Assembly (NCBI GenBank): GCA_000507305.1
Contig: DF239786.1
Span: forward strand, 98,542 to 162,541
Length of the DNA: 64,000 nt
Source of the DNA: Breviolum minutum Mf 1.05b.01
Lineage: Eukaryota > Sar > Dinophyceae > Suessiales > Symbiodiniaceae
Direction of reading: 5' to 3'
Below the pieces are notes generated by a model. That model saw only the letters and a program-made list of their open reading frames with translations, did no database searches and was not told the DNA's origin. Made by a program: the position numbers and the translations under genes. Below are positions 46,901-57,900 of the stretch, one piece after another (position 1 is the first letter of the stretch; the number at the start of each line of letters is the position of its first letter).

Positions 46901-49900
46901 TTGCACGACTCCTTTTCTAGGACTTCAGAGGCGAGCTGCTAGTTTCAGGGAGGGTAATACCCCAACGGCTGATGACACCAACCTCCAAACTCTCAGGGAT
47001 CTGGACCATCGATGTGCTAAAACCAACGTGACCTCAACAGGCAACGTTGACGTTGACTCGTCGTAATTGGTCGCTTGAACCCAATTGGAAAAGTCTCAAA
47101 TTTCCCCTTCAACATGGATGTTTGCAACAACAAAAGGGCAGGGAACAAAAAAAAACATAGCCCCCACAGGCTTTTTGGATGTGTGTGTGTGTGTGTCATG
47201 TGGTTTTCAAATTCGGAAGTTTCCAGTTTCCCAGGCAGGTTTACCCCTTGGGTCATGACATTTCACATAGGCGATGCGCCACCATTTATTGAGATTTTGT
47301 GGCTTGGAAGCTTCACAGGGCTCAACTTTTTTGAACCTCAAACAACACAGGCAAATAAATCTCCCCCCCAAAAAAATTACCAGTAACATTTGCATGAACT
47401 TAGATCCCCTCCTAAATATGGAGTCCAATTTCATGACCCCCGAAAAACCCAAGCTCTTTTACAACAAATCGAGGTTTTTTGCGCAAAGTAAGGTTATATA
47501 ACCTACCAGCATCTTCTAAAGGGTGCTGTTTGAACCCTAAGGGATGGTGGTTTTGGCACCCCTTACCATCCATGAAAGGCACCTCTTGGAAGATCCAGGT
47601 ATAGTAACATGAAACCCCATGTGTTCAGGGGTTTGTTTCCTCCTCCTGCCGCGCCGCTGCCATTTTCCCCCCCAGGTTTCCCCCGCATCCGACAAGACCG
47701 TCAGCATGGACTCCGAGGGAACGGCATCTCGGCTGCCCGAACAGATTTCAGGTGTACCAACGTGGCACCCCAAAAAAGACAAGCAAGTTATGCATGGAGT
47801 GAAATGGGGTCCCTTATAAAAAATGTCAGAAATCAATGGGTTTCCCTGGGGGGGGTAACTTCACTTAGGTGAAATATGGTGAAATAGTCCCACGAAAACA
47901 TGTTTATTTCAGGCCATTTATAGGGGCCCCATTGCACTCCATATACAACTGGTTTTTGGGGTCCACTTTGTGGTAGTAGTGTAGGAATCTTCCTAGTTAC
48001 CTTTGTGTTTGGAAATTGGAAAAAGGAACTTGCTGCATTTTTTTCTCATGCCAGGTGACTCAAAGTGACCTGTTTATCCCTAGTTGGAGGTCACTTAACC
48101 TTTGAAAGGGGTCACTTAACTATCCCAAAAAGGGCACAAAGAATTTTCTCACGCCATATTTTTTGGGGGGGGCTCCGTTTTTTTCTGTCACCTGCCCATC
48201 AAGTTCTGTGAAAAATCTTCTATACCCATTTACCGGACTGGAAAAAAACAAACACGTCAAAAGGTCTGACTTCTGTTGCATATTATAACTGCACTGGGAC
48301 CCTAAACCGGATGCGACCCAAACCACCCTCACTGTTGAAGATTGTTTTGTTTTCCTCATTTTCAAACAAAGTGGTACTACCCTAAAACTAACAGAGCACC
48401 TGCCAGGAAGCGATCCCGAAAGGAAACTACTCTTCCAACTTCCAACCATCCATTTTCAGGTGCGAAAATGTTAGTTTCAGGGAGGGTATATCAAATCCTC
48501 GGGAAGTAGTCTAGAAGCAGCTGTTCAAATTCAAGAGTCGTCGTGGGTTGTGTACTAAACCGCAATTGCTGAATCAGATAGAAATACACACCTGAACTTT
48601 AAGATAGCCCTGGCAAAGTGACCATCCCCAAAGAAAAGTACGCTTCCAACTTCCAAGCACCCTTTTAAGGGGCTATTTGAGCAACGAAAAAAACCTTTAT
48701 TACTTTCCATTGAATCCTGGTTGGTTAATAAGAATTCTTGCATTGGCTTATTAAAATCCCTTTTTGACCTGGGTAGTATAATCCCCTATATACCCTACAC
48801 AACCAGGGTTCTCATTTGAATTTTCGGGGGACTAAACTGAAACAAAACGTTTTTTAATCTTTTTTTTGGGAGCTTTTTTGAAAAGAAAAACAACGAACTA
48901 AGATTCCCAGACAATCAATCTGCAAGGATGAAGCTTTCATAAGCCTCGGGGCGTCGGGTGAAAAAAAGTTTCATCCAAAAACTCAGCCAGGCATTTCAAT
49001 TTTTTTCGGAAAAATCCCCGAGGTTGTTTGTATAAACTCGAAAGTTTTTCCAAGTAGATATGGGTGTTTCCAAAAATAGGGTTACCCCAAAATGGATGGT
49101 TTATAATGGAAAACCCTATTAAAGTGGATGATTTGGGGGTACCACTATTTTTGGAAACACCCATATGGTAGTGCCCAAAAGTTCTTCATGCTTTGAAATT
49201 GTCCGGGTAAGTCTCAATTCCATTTTTTTGTCCTTGTAGCAAACACCCAAAGTTGCTGGGTTTTTGGAAGAGAAAGTTGTTCCGAAACGGACTTCCCTGG
49301 CAATAGAAATTCCACAAACATTGTGTTCTACAATGTGGGCCCCCCTGTCAATGGAGTGATAACCCCTATAAATGGCCTTAAAAATTGCTAATCGGGGTTG
49401 TAATCTTATTTATAGAAATTATAGCCCCATTTATAAATTGTAGGGGCCCACTTTGCAGAAATAGGTCCTCTTTTCAGGGGATCCTTTTCCCCATACAAGG
49501 TTTAACCATGGGACCCCCTGACAACTGAAGATAAATTGCTGAGGTTTTTTGTTGAGCTTCCCTGTGGCTGATCTGTTGTTTTGTTGATTTTTGGGAGACG
49601 CGGTTGGATACCTAGGATCTGTCCATACCGAGGGGTTTGTTGTGTTGGGATTCTTCCGGTAACTGATTGTGATTCGCCACTGGAAGCAGTTTGTAGTTTG
49701 ATTCTTTGAAATGCGTCATATTTTCACCCCACATGTTGTTGTACCCTCAACATGTTCTGGTTTAAAAAAAAAACTCTCCAAGAAAATGGGATAAATCGCC
49801 TTAAACTTGCCCGTTTTCGGGTCAGTTCCCTTAGGTTCCCCAGGCAAGGCTGGTAAACCTGCCAAGGTCTTTCGATGTAAATGCAAAGGTGTCACCGATG

Positions 49901-49912
49901 GTGTCGATTCAC
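43972..49912 (-). CDS. five-exon minus-strand gene, product unknown
   Basis: Exons 49912-49807, 46751-46593, 46291-46228, 45689-45590 and 44267-43972 with phases 1/2, 2/2, 2/0, 0/1 and 1/0, all compatible. All acceptors follow pyrimidine tracts and three are AG|G. Donors are GT, GA (46592-46591), GTACGT, GA (45589-45588) and GT. Motifs: TPLHLHRKTLAGLPALPGEP; VVVEPYVCPLLMGSWLPG with four more cysteines; VLVGYVCSLGQCGLEIL; TPEGEATIEKILEKTWMRR; and a 98-codon exon with GFFRDFVEEKPWSS and SWALAEDNNKINSNLG. The Cys-containing second and third exons suggest a secreted or redox domain. No named family is recognised. The first intron is long (3 kb) and holds families B, D, G and H. Confidence 0.5.
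47676..47751 (+). CDS. putative internal exon on the plus strand
   Basis: One of the best acceptors in the window (a 30-base C/T tract ending in ccccAG|G) and a TCAG|GTGTAC donor enclose 76 CpG-rich bases. The phase-0 frame reads SDKTVSMDSEGTASRLPEQ. It lies inside the first intron of the minus gene 43972-49912, and the antisense frame is also open, so strand choice rests on the splice signals. Confidence 0.5.
48713..49168. mobile_element. family G and family D elements
   Basis: Family G at 48713-48806 and a well-preserved family D at 49060-49168 (ends atgggtgtttccaaaaat and atttttggaaacacccat). Between them, the minus frame at 48937-49040 (KLKCLAEFLDETFF) is coding-like but lacks a good acceptor. 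Confidence 0.75.
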
Positions 49913-50862
49913 CTGCAGCCAGGGAGGTTTGGAGAAGGAGGGGTTGGATGTCAAGCAGCAAATTTCTTCTTCACCTCGTTGTTTTTCCCTGCAAAAACAA
50001 CATATGTGTTTTTCCTGTTTACAGTATCTCCATCTACCCTACACCACCACCATCACTTGTTGAAACTAGGGAAGGCGAAAAGGCTAAGGCCGGCTGAAAA
50101 AAAACAAGGTGAAGGAGGTGAAAGTTTTTTGACCACAAATGTTTGAAGCTGGAAAAACGAAGGCCTTCTGAAATCATTATTTCTGGAGGGGTGATGTCAG
50201 GGCAAAAGTCACTTTGAAGAGCCATGAATGACGGTACTGGTTGATCATAGAATCTAGGTAGGTTACTGGCAGTTACCCTGGGAAACATCCCATGGTTCCG
50301 CATGATTTTGTTTCAAAAAAAATGATATACAACAAACGTTGCATTTTCCACAATAAATGAGGTTTTGAATCAGCACATGGCGACTTACTTTACTTTGAGA
50401 ATCTATTTTTTGGCGGAATTCAAAATGAGAAATGAAGGATGCTAGGCAAGTTTTTTCACTCAAGTTGTTTCAATTTGATTTGTGGACTTCAAGACCCATG
50501 GCGACCTATTCAAAAAACAATCAATGTGGACACGGTGAACATGAAAATTCAGAATGAGTATTTTGAATAAGAACGGAAATAAACCTTTCCGTGTCAAAGC
50601 AGTTTTTCGTGTGGTGTTTTTCGTGTCGGGGATACAAAAACAACATCGGAATCAAAATCAATACGGGCCCATAGGAGTTTAAACCCTCTTAAGGGTTATA
50701 GCCCAGGGCCCACTTTGTAGCTCCAACCTACCCCCCAACCTGCCAATCACCACCAACATTTTTACATTTTCAGTAGGGGATCCCGAAATAAACCTTCATT
50801 TGCCCCACTGGGTGGAAGGAGTAAATCCAAGGTATGTCTTTATGTCCCTCCAATTTTTTAAG

Positions 50863-51012
50863 GAACAAAAATCACCAACAACACCAACAGCCTTCACGAT
50901 ATTTCACCAAACGAGGCAGTTCCATAAAGCAAGTGCCCAACTCCTGGCGCTGCTGGTTTTTGGTCAGCGTGACAAAAAAGGAGATATGATTGAAAAACAC
51001 TCGTTGTTGAAG
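50863..51012 (+). CDS. putative internal exon, product unknown
   Basis: Exactly 50 codons in phase 0/0 between a pyrimidine-rich AG|G acceptor (50861-50862) and a consensus GTATGT donor (51013-51018). The other two frames are closed. The product includes FTIFHQTRQFHKASAQLLAL and GQRDKKGDMIEKHSLLK, probably helical. A family D' element (51052-51142) sits 40 bp into the following intron. It is the strongest single plus-strand exon. Its neighbours are on the opposite strand. Confidence 0.55.
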
Positions 51013-51176
51013 GTATGTATGGGATTGGGGGTTATACTACCCAGGATTAAATGGTGGTTTCCCCAAAACACACCAAAATGATCATGTTTAGTAGGAAAAT
51101 CCATGGTTGTTGGGTATCACCATTTTAGGAAACCTCCATATGGGATTAGGGATTATACGACCCATTTATGATGGGA

Positions 51177-53784
51177 TTATAATAAACAAAGTCCATGTGA
51201 TTGTTGGTGATAATTTTTGGGATGGTGAAAACGTGACCCAAGCTCAACGATTCCATTGACCGGATTTGATCCAAGTTTAAACACGGCCGGCGGTAGATGT
51301 TTTTCTACTATGCCTTTCAAACGAAATACAGTATACACCAAAGAGTCACTAGATGTTACTTTTTGCCGCATTAAAGAAACAGCAGCGAAACACATGCGCT
51401 GACTTTCCAGATCTCTCACCCCCTCAGAAAAACAGGTCAGAAACAGTTCGAAAACAAACACTGTAATTTTTTGGTTCTCTCCTGGCCTGCTTTAACAAGT
51501 GAATCACCATACGGCACTTGAAACACAGCTTCAGAACACTTTCAAAGCTACCAAATTAATAGAACACACAGATATAATTGGTAATGTATCTACGTACAGG
51601 ATCGTACAGGCACTTCCTGTCTGCAAAGCGAAAGCGCGAGAGAAATTAAATAGCGATAGTCGAGAGAATTTTGAGTCTGTTTCTGGTGCAGAAACATGAC
51701 AACCATCAACATGTGCACATGATGAAAGTACCATTGTACAAAAATGACAGAGCCAATCATAAAACGTTTTTGTTTAGAAAACATGAGCATCTCTTGCACC
51801 TGTGCACGCAAGTTATCGACCATATCCTGCAGAAAGAAAGAATATCTCTGTTTGTTGTAATGTAAGATGCTTACCATACTCTTTGCCCGCGACTGGAAAC
51901 ATCCATATGATATGGATATTTCTTCCAAGCTTGGTTTTTCTTTAACTAACCACCTGCGCGTAAAAGGGGGGAATTTCTCCATCATTATAAGACAAGCTCA
52001 AATACCAAAATAATGGCAGATTGCATGATACTTTTACCAACGAAATTGAAGAACCAACTTTTACCAACCTAATAACCAACCCAATTACCAACTTTTACGA
52101 ACTTTTGCCAACCTAATGGGATTTTTTTTGTTTCAGTCTCCACTTTTATGCTGCGCTCCAGCGGTTCTAGGTGATAAGAGTCTTACCAAGGCTTGGTAGG
52201 TTTGTCCATTCCCACATGACTGGACCGATATCAACAGCAGGGCCTTTAGTCTGGAAAGAACCTTTAGAAATTGCAACATAGCAGTGAGAAGTTGGATATT
52301 TTTTTGCGTCGGAGTCTGGGAGGTGAAAATACATCATATTTCACCAACCAAAGGCAAGAACCCTGAAATTTCTGGGGCCATTTCAATGATAAGTCCATTT
52401 CCCTACCGGAATTTGAAAAAAAACCTTTTGGGGGGATGCCCACATCTCTTCCAAATGGGCAGACAAAATCCTGCTTCTGCGCATAGTAGCGTCGTCGCTC
52501 GAAAAAGCGACTGCTGTCTTCGGCCTGTTCCGGGGGTTTTCCGGAGGGTCGTTTTGAGATCGTTGACTCCAACAAAAGAACTCAGTTGACCAACGACCAA
52601 GGGAAAATGGTGTAGGTGAGGGAAACTATTCGGGGTGGCCCCCCTCATACACGCTCGCTGAGAAACTCGTCGTTTTTTCGAGAAAAAAGAACGAACCGTT
52701 TCAACCCCCAAGGCTTCTTCCCTTCCCAAACACTTTGAAGGGAATAAAAGAAACGTTTCAGATTTTGTATAGGTTTATAGTATGAATTACAGTATCCGTG
52801 TCTAGTAGTTGTAACTTGCAATTGTACACTAGAATTAGTCAAGCTAATACCTTTACCCGGTTTTTAAATTAAATCAGTAAACGACATCGATTTTGCCTCT
52901 TTTTTTCAAGTCAAAAAAAACCTGAGTTTCATTCCTTCAGAAACGATTTTGTTGAATTTCCCCCTGGGCCTCACCGAAGAGGTGCGCTGACAAACCCTCC
53001 GCGGCCGGACCCAACCTGAAAAAATCCCGCAAGGCGTCAGTTTTTGGAGGCTGGGAAAAATGGACGAAGAAATCCGACCGTTTTACCCCCAAACAGATAT
53101 ACCGAACGAACCAAATGGCATCAGGTTGTCAGGAGGCAATGCGTCAACTTCCTCATAAAGAGCTGTGACTCATCTGCACCAACCACGTGAACCGGGGGGG
53201 TTCAAGTCACCGTGGTGTGTTCGTCAATTTTGGTGTTTTTTTTTCAACCGAGCCCAGAAAAACTTCGTTGACAAAATCAGAGGCAAAACACTGGAAAAGT
53301 TACTTGGTTGGTGCTGGAACCCTCACCTTTGTCGCTCCTTTGCTCGTAAAATTTTAGTAAGGGGAAATGGTCATCCTTACACAGCCCACTTACACATAAG
53401 CGTAGTGTCCGGATGTTCAACTGTACCTCCGCAAAATTATGATGGTTGGAAGGAAGAGGTGCACCATACACTCCCTAAAACTAACAGCAAGAGCGCCGAG
53501 TTGCCCTGAAAATAGGCCAAAATTGCCCTGAAAGGAGATTTCATCTTCCAAAGCATCCATGTTCAGGGGCTTTTGCTATTAGATTCAGGGAGGATATCTC
53601 CTTTCCTTTTTTGGGTGGAAAGGGACGTTCCTTTTTGCATGCGCGAGCTGTTCAAACTTTCGGACAAATCAGAATATTTCACCACGTACTGGAATTTTGA
53701 TGAAAGAAAATTCACGTACTGAACCACCTCTTTAGGGAGAAATCGTTCCCGTGACGTTGATGAAATTTGGGTAGGACCATCAGT
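51177..53784 (-). CDS. multi-exon minus-strand gene, product unknown
   Basis: Exons: 53784-53728, 53426-53394, 53015-52975, 52732-52651, 52566-52444, 52250-52187, 51945-51875, 51826 to about 51760, and 51422-51177 (stop). Phases 0/0, 0/0, 0/2, 2/0, 0/0, 0/1, 1/0, 0/0, 0/stop are all compatible. Donors are mostly strong (GTAAGT, GTGAGG, GTAAGA, GTAAGC). Motifs: SRERFLPKE, KKPWGLKRFVLFSRKNDEF, EDSSRFFERRRYYAQKQDF, VDIGPVMWEWTNL, LEEISISYGCFQSRAKS, MVDNLRAQVQEML, LESQRMCFAAVSLMRQK, KLGSNPVNGIVELG. A further candidate at 53168-53103 (EEVDALPPDNLMPFG) does not fit the phase. The second intron position carries family B (53469-53598). No domain is recognised. Confidence 0.6.
53469..53598 (-). mobile_element. 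family B element in an intron
   Basis: Ends actccctaaaactaacagc and tattagattcagggagg pair imperfectly. It occupies much of the intron between the exons at 53728 and 53426, and its end lies 42 bp from the downstream acceptor. Confidence 0.75.
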
Positions 53785-54625
53785 CTGTTGAAAAAAGTCA
53801 GGCTTTGCAATGCATGGCATCTGATAAGGTGACCACCCGGCAACCGGGCGTAGCGCATCTGCGACAGGCTACGACAGGCGGTTTCTCCAGTTATCTTTTT
53901 TCTTTTGGGGGGGGGGGGAGTGGGGTTAGCAACAACTCATCTTGGAAGTGGAAGATGTTGCAAGGATTTTGTCATGTTTTCCTGGAACGTGACTCATATC
54001 CAGCTTCAAAAAATCTCCAGTTGGCCTTGCAAAATATCCACTAACATTCACCCAAGTCTCCTGTTACAAGTTGTTTTCAGTTATCATCCTGGCAACAAAT
54101 GCGTAAACGTGACCTTTTTGGGGGATGGTGATTTTTCGTGACCCCTTCAAAGATTCGAATGGTGACCTCCAACTAAGGCGATAAAAAGGTCACGAATTGA
54201 ATCACCTGGATGTTATTACTGGGTGGTTTCAACCGAGTTGAAATATATTGGTCAAATTATTGGATCATTTCCCCAAGTAGGGGTAAAAATGCAAAATATT
54301 TGAAATTTGAAACCACCACCTAGGTTTTTGCTCTCTTTTTTTTCGTTTTTTTGGACTTTTTGGTCCCTTTCTTTAGCTAGCACCGTAGCTTTTCACCAAG
54401 CAACATACCAGGTTCATCCACGTTGAAGGAAAGGCCACCAGACCAAGCACACAGCTCCTCCGAACTGCATTGCTTTTGCAGAAAACGAACATGAAACTTC
54501 ACAACTGATCCCTAGTTGCGTGGGTTTTTCAAAAAACATCTGAAAACGTGTTGAATTGAGAATCTTCCCCCCAATTTAAGGGGGGATAAAACATGAAAAA
54601 TTGCCCTTGAAACCCTATTTTTGGG

Positions 54626-54877
54626 TCAACCGTGAAGTCTGTTTTCAGACAAAACTCTTTGAAGCCAAAGCTGAGGATTGAAGAAGCCCCCAAAAAAAGC
54701 CATGCTTTCTGGCTGTAACAAAACCGATGTGCTCCGAATGGCACTGTAATATTTACCTACATTGATCCCAAAAATATGTACGGCGTTCTCATGTAGGTCA
54801 AAACATTCCAGTACCATTCGAAGCATTTTGGGAAACACAAAACACCACCAAAAAAAAAGAGAGATCACTGAAATCAT
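54626..54877 (-). CDS. putative terminal exon, product unknown
   Basis: A minus frame of 83 codons. The convincing part starts near 54780 and reads AVHIFGINVGKYYSAIRS, LLQPESMAFFGGF and NPQLWLQRVLSENRLHG before TGA at the 54626 end. The upstream end is T-rich and may be the pyrimidine tract of an intron whose acceptor lies near 54788. It sits just downstream of the gene ending at 54971 on the same strand and may be a separate gene or an alternative 3' exon. Confidence 0.45.
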   Translation of the reverse strand: MISVISLFFWWCFVFPKMLRMVLECFDLHENAVHIFGINVGKYYSAIRSTSVLLQPESMAFFGGFFNPQLWLQRVLSENRLHG

Positions 54878-54970
54878 GGGTCATTATATGACACCAACTC
54901 AAACAATCCACAATGTTTCAGCGGAAAATTCTTCCAAATTTACCTGCTAAATCTTGCATCAACTTTTGAT

Positions 54971-57900
54971 TTACCTATACCCAAACAAAGTGGGTCCAAT
55001 TGAATGATTTCCCCCTATAAAAATCCACCCATCCTGGCCACTTGCCAAACGCACCTCCAGGGCCTGTAACCTTTCGGAGGTGAAGTCTGCACCAAAACTC
55101 ACTGCCTGGAAAGGTTTGATGTGAAAAAGATGACCGAGCGGTATTTACCCTCCAGTAGACTAACATGGCAGGCTGGAAATTCGCCAAAATTCCAATAGGA
55201 AATACATCTTCAAATGGTGGATTTTCCACTGCTACGTTGGTTTACTCTGCGCGAAAAGTTACTTTTTGACTTTTTGACTTTTTGCGCGAAAAGTGCATAT
55301 TCTCGCTCTAAGGCTTTTTTGCGCCGCGAGCGTCGCTTAGGGTTTACTGGAGGGTACCCACCTGCAGTGATGTTTCAACTAACATTTCCCTTAACTATAG
55401 TTGGTGGTTGAATTTCAACCCATTTGGAAAATATGAGTCCAGTCAAAATTGGATCATTTCCCAAAAGATCGGGGTGAAAAAGAACAAAATCTTTGAGTTG
55501 CCACCACCCAGTTAAGGTTCAAACTACAAAGATACTAACCAAACTCATGTTTTACCTTTCAAGGAACTGGAGGTGAGGTTCAACTTCATGGAAACTAACC
55601 AACCATTTTTGTCAGGCCATGTTTTGGAGTCCGGTTTCCCTGAAGACCCCAAAGAAATACCCAAAAAACCGAAGTTTTTTTCAGCAAGCTCGGTTCCGGC
55701 CCCTCAAAAGTCACCTGACCCCAATAGGAAAGGATCGTCTTCCAACCGTTTGGTTTTCAGGGGTGTACATTTCATACGTGAGGCAACCGCATCGGGGCAG
55801 TTGGCAGTTTGTTTGGTCGGTGAAATCGTGAAAATTCCCCCAATCACCAAAAAAGATCCCAATTTCTGACCACATTGAGTTAGTGAAAAAAAAATGAAAC
55901 ATCCCTCACCTTGCAGTTCGGGTGCCTCGGATGGTTCCGTTCACCGTTAAAGGGTGTCAATTCCACATGTTTCTGGAGGGTTTAAGGACGGTACCCTGAC
56001 TGGGAAGGTCCTGGCACGATTCAATTCCTGACTTTTTTTATCCTTGTAGGTCAACCAACAAATGGGTCACAACGAACCATCATCCCAAAAAGGTCACGAG
56101 AATTGCCAGGCATGGTGATCTTTATCACTCAGTCTGCTTTCCGGATTCCAAACCGGTTTCCCCCTCCAAACAAAACATGGAAAAAATCCATCCAAACTGG
56201 GTGTCATAGACTGAGAGGTAAGGAACTGGTTGATGATCTTCACACAAGGAACGACCTGCTACCTCGCATGTGGAATTTTCACAGCTTTGCTCAAGTTCTA
56301 AGGAGGGCGAAAGGAAAGCCATGGCATTTTTCGGCCACAACTATATGGGGTTCCCCTTAAGTGTTGGATACATGGATGTGTCGTTTTTTTCCTGGATTTA
56401 CACCCACTCACAACTATAGGACTATAGGCTTTCTTCAGGTCATTATATATCTTCCTTCTAACTACAAGGTCTCCTATTGCGGACGTGTTTGGGACGGACC
56501 AACTCCTCTGAGGCCACAATAGGTTGAAAATTCCATCTGTTTGGAATCTAAAAGACATCATCTTTCAAATCCTAAAAAAATAGTGGAATCCGATGTGTAG
56601 TACGTAGTACTATGGTGATTCTTTGTGACCTGTTTTTGGGGATGGTGATTTTTCGTGACTTCAAACTCAAAGGTTGGAATGGTGACCTCCAACTAAGGGA
56701 TAAAAAGGTCACGAATTGAATCACCTTCCTATGTGACAGCTTGCCAAAAAGTCTGGTACTGGCATCTTCAAAAAAAACGTTGAGCTTTTCTATGTGCGTA
56801 TCGAAACACTTCAAAAGAAATCTAACCCGCCTGGGCGTGGATCTTTTCCAGACATAAGCTAGTGGGTGGTTTCAAGCCGCCCAATTGAAAAATATGGCTC
56901 AATTCCCTCATCATGTTCTCCCATTTTCGCTTGATGACAATGCCAAAAAGGATCGGCTTTAACGTTTCACCACTCTTGGGGCAAGATTCGCAGGGGTCTG
57001 GTACCACCACGCAGCCCAAAGGCTTGGATATTGATGGGGAGTTGGGTTGTGACTCAAAAAAAGATACACGCCATGAAGGGTTGGTTCAAATGATGTTCCT
57101 TTTCCATGTCAGCAAATGTTCAGGTTGTTTAGCTATTAATTTTCAAGGGTGTATTGGGGACCAGGCCTCAAAAATCACTACACTCCCAAAAACGAACATG
57201 TCGCAACCTGTCAGGAAACCCATCTCCCCCCTCTCAGCCACCACACCGCTAAGGCTTCGGGGATGGTTTCAGTAGACCTCCGTGAAAGGAGCTTCGGGGT
57301 TTTCGTTTTTGGTTTTCTTGGGCGGGAAAAACACGTCTCCAGAGCTTTTTTTGGTTTGGGGGAAAAAAGATATCTGCCCTGACATTGGGCCAAAACAAAA
57401 ATCCGGATAGATTTTTGGATGATTTGTGTGTTTCACTTCAGCAACCACAATTGATAATGAGTGATTTTTAGAAAACATGTTGAACACTTCAACTAGGCAG
57501 AATGATGAGTTAGCTGAAGTATTCAGGCAGCTGATGTTTATTAAAACTTATCTAGTTGGTGGTTTCAACCCATCTGAAAAATATTAGTCAAATTGGAAAT
57601 CTTCCCCAAATAGGGCTGAAAACTAAAAATATTTGAAACCACCACCTAGTTATATAATTCCTAGACCTGATTTTTTCCCGCATTCTGGGAGGATTCCTTC
57701 CACAATGATATTCCACCACTTGAGGTGACAATTTTCGGCAGGGTATATTTTTGTCGCAATGGATTTTCCCAGGTGTTTTTGTTGTCCAAACAGATTTCAT
57801 CAGGTGAAAAATAGAGTTCAACCATTGACTTTGGCATCTTCATGATCTTTTGTCGCTAGCCAGCTCGCCATATGACGAAAAAAGCATCCATTCTGGTGTT

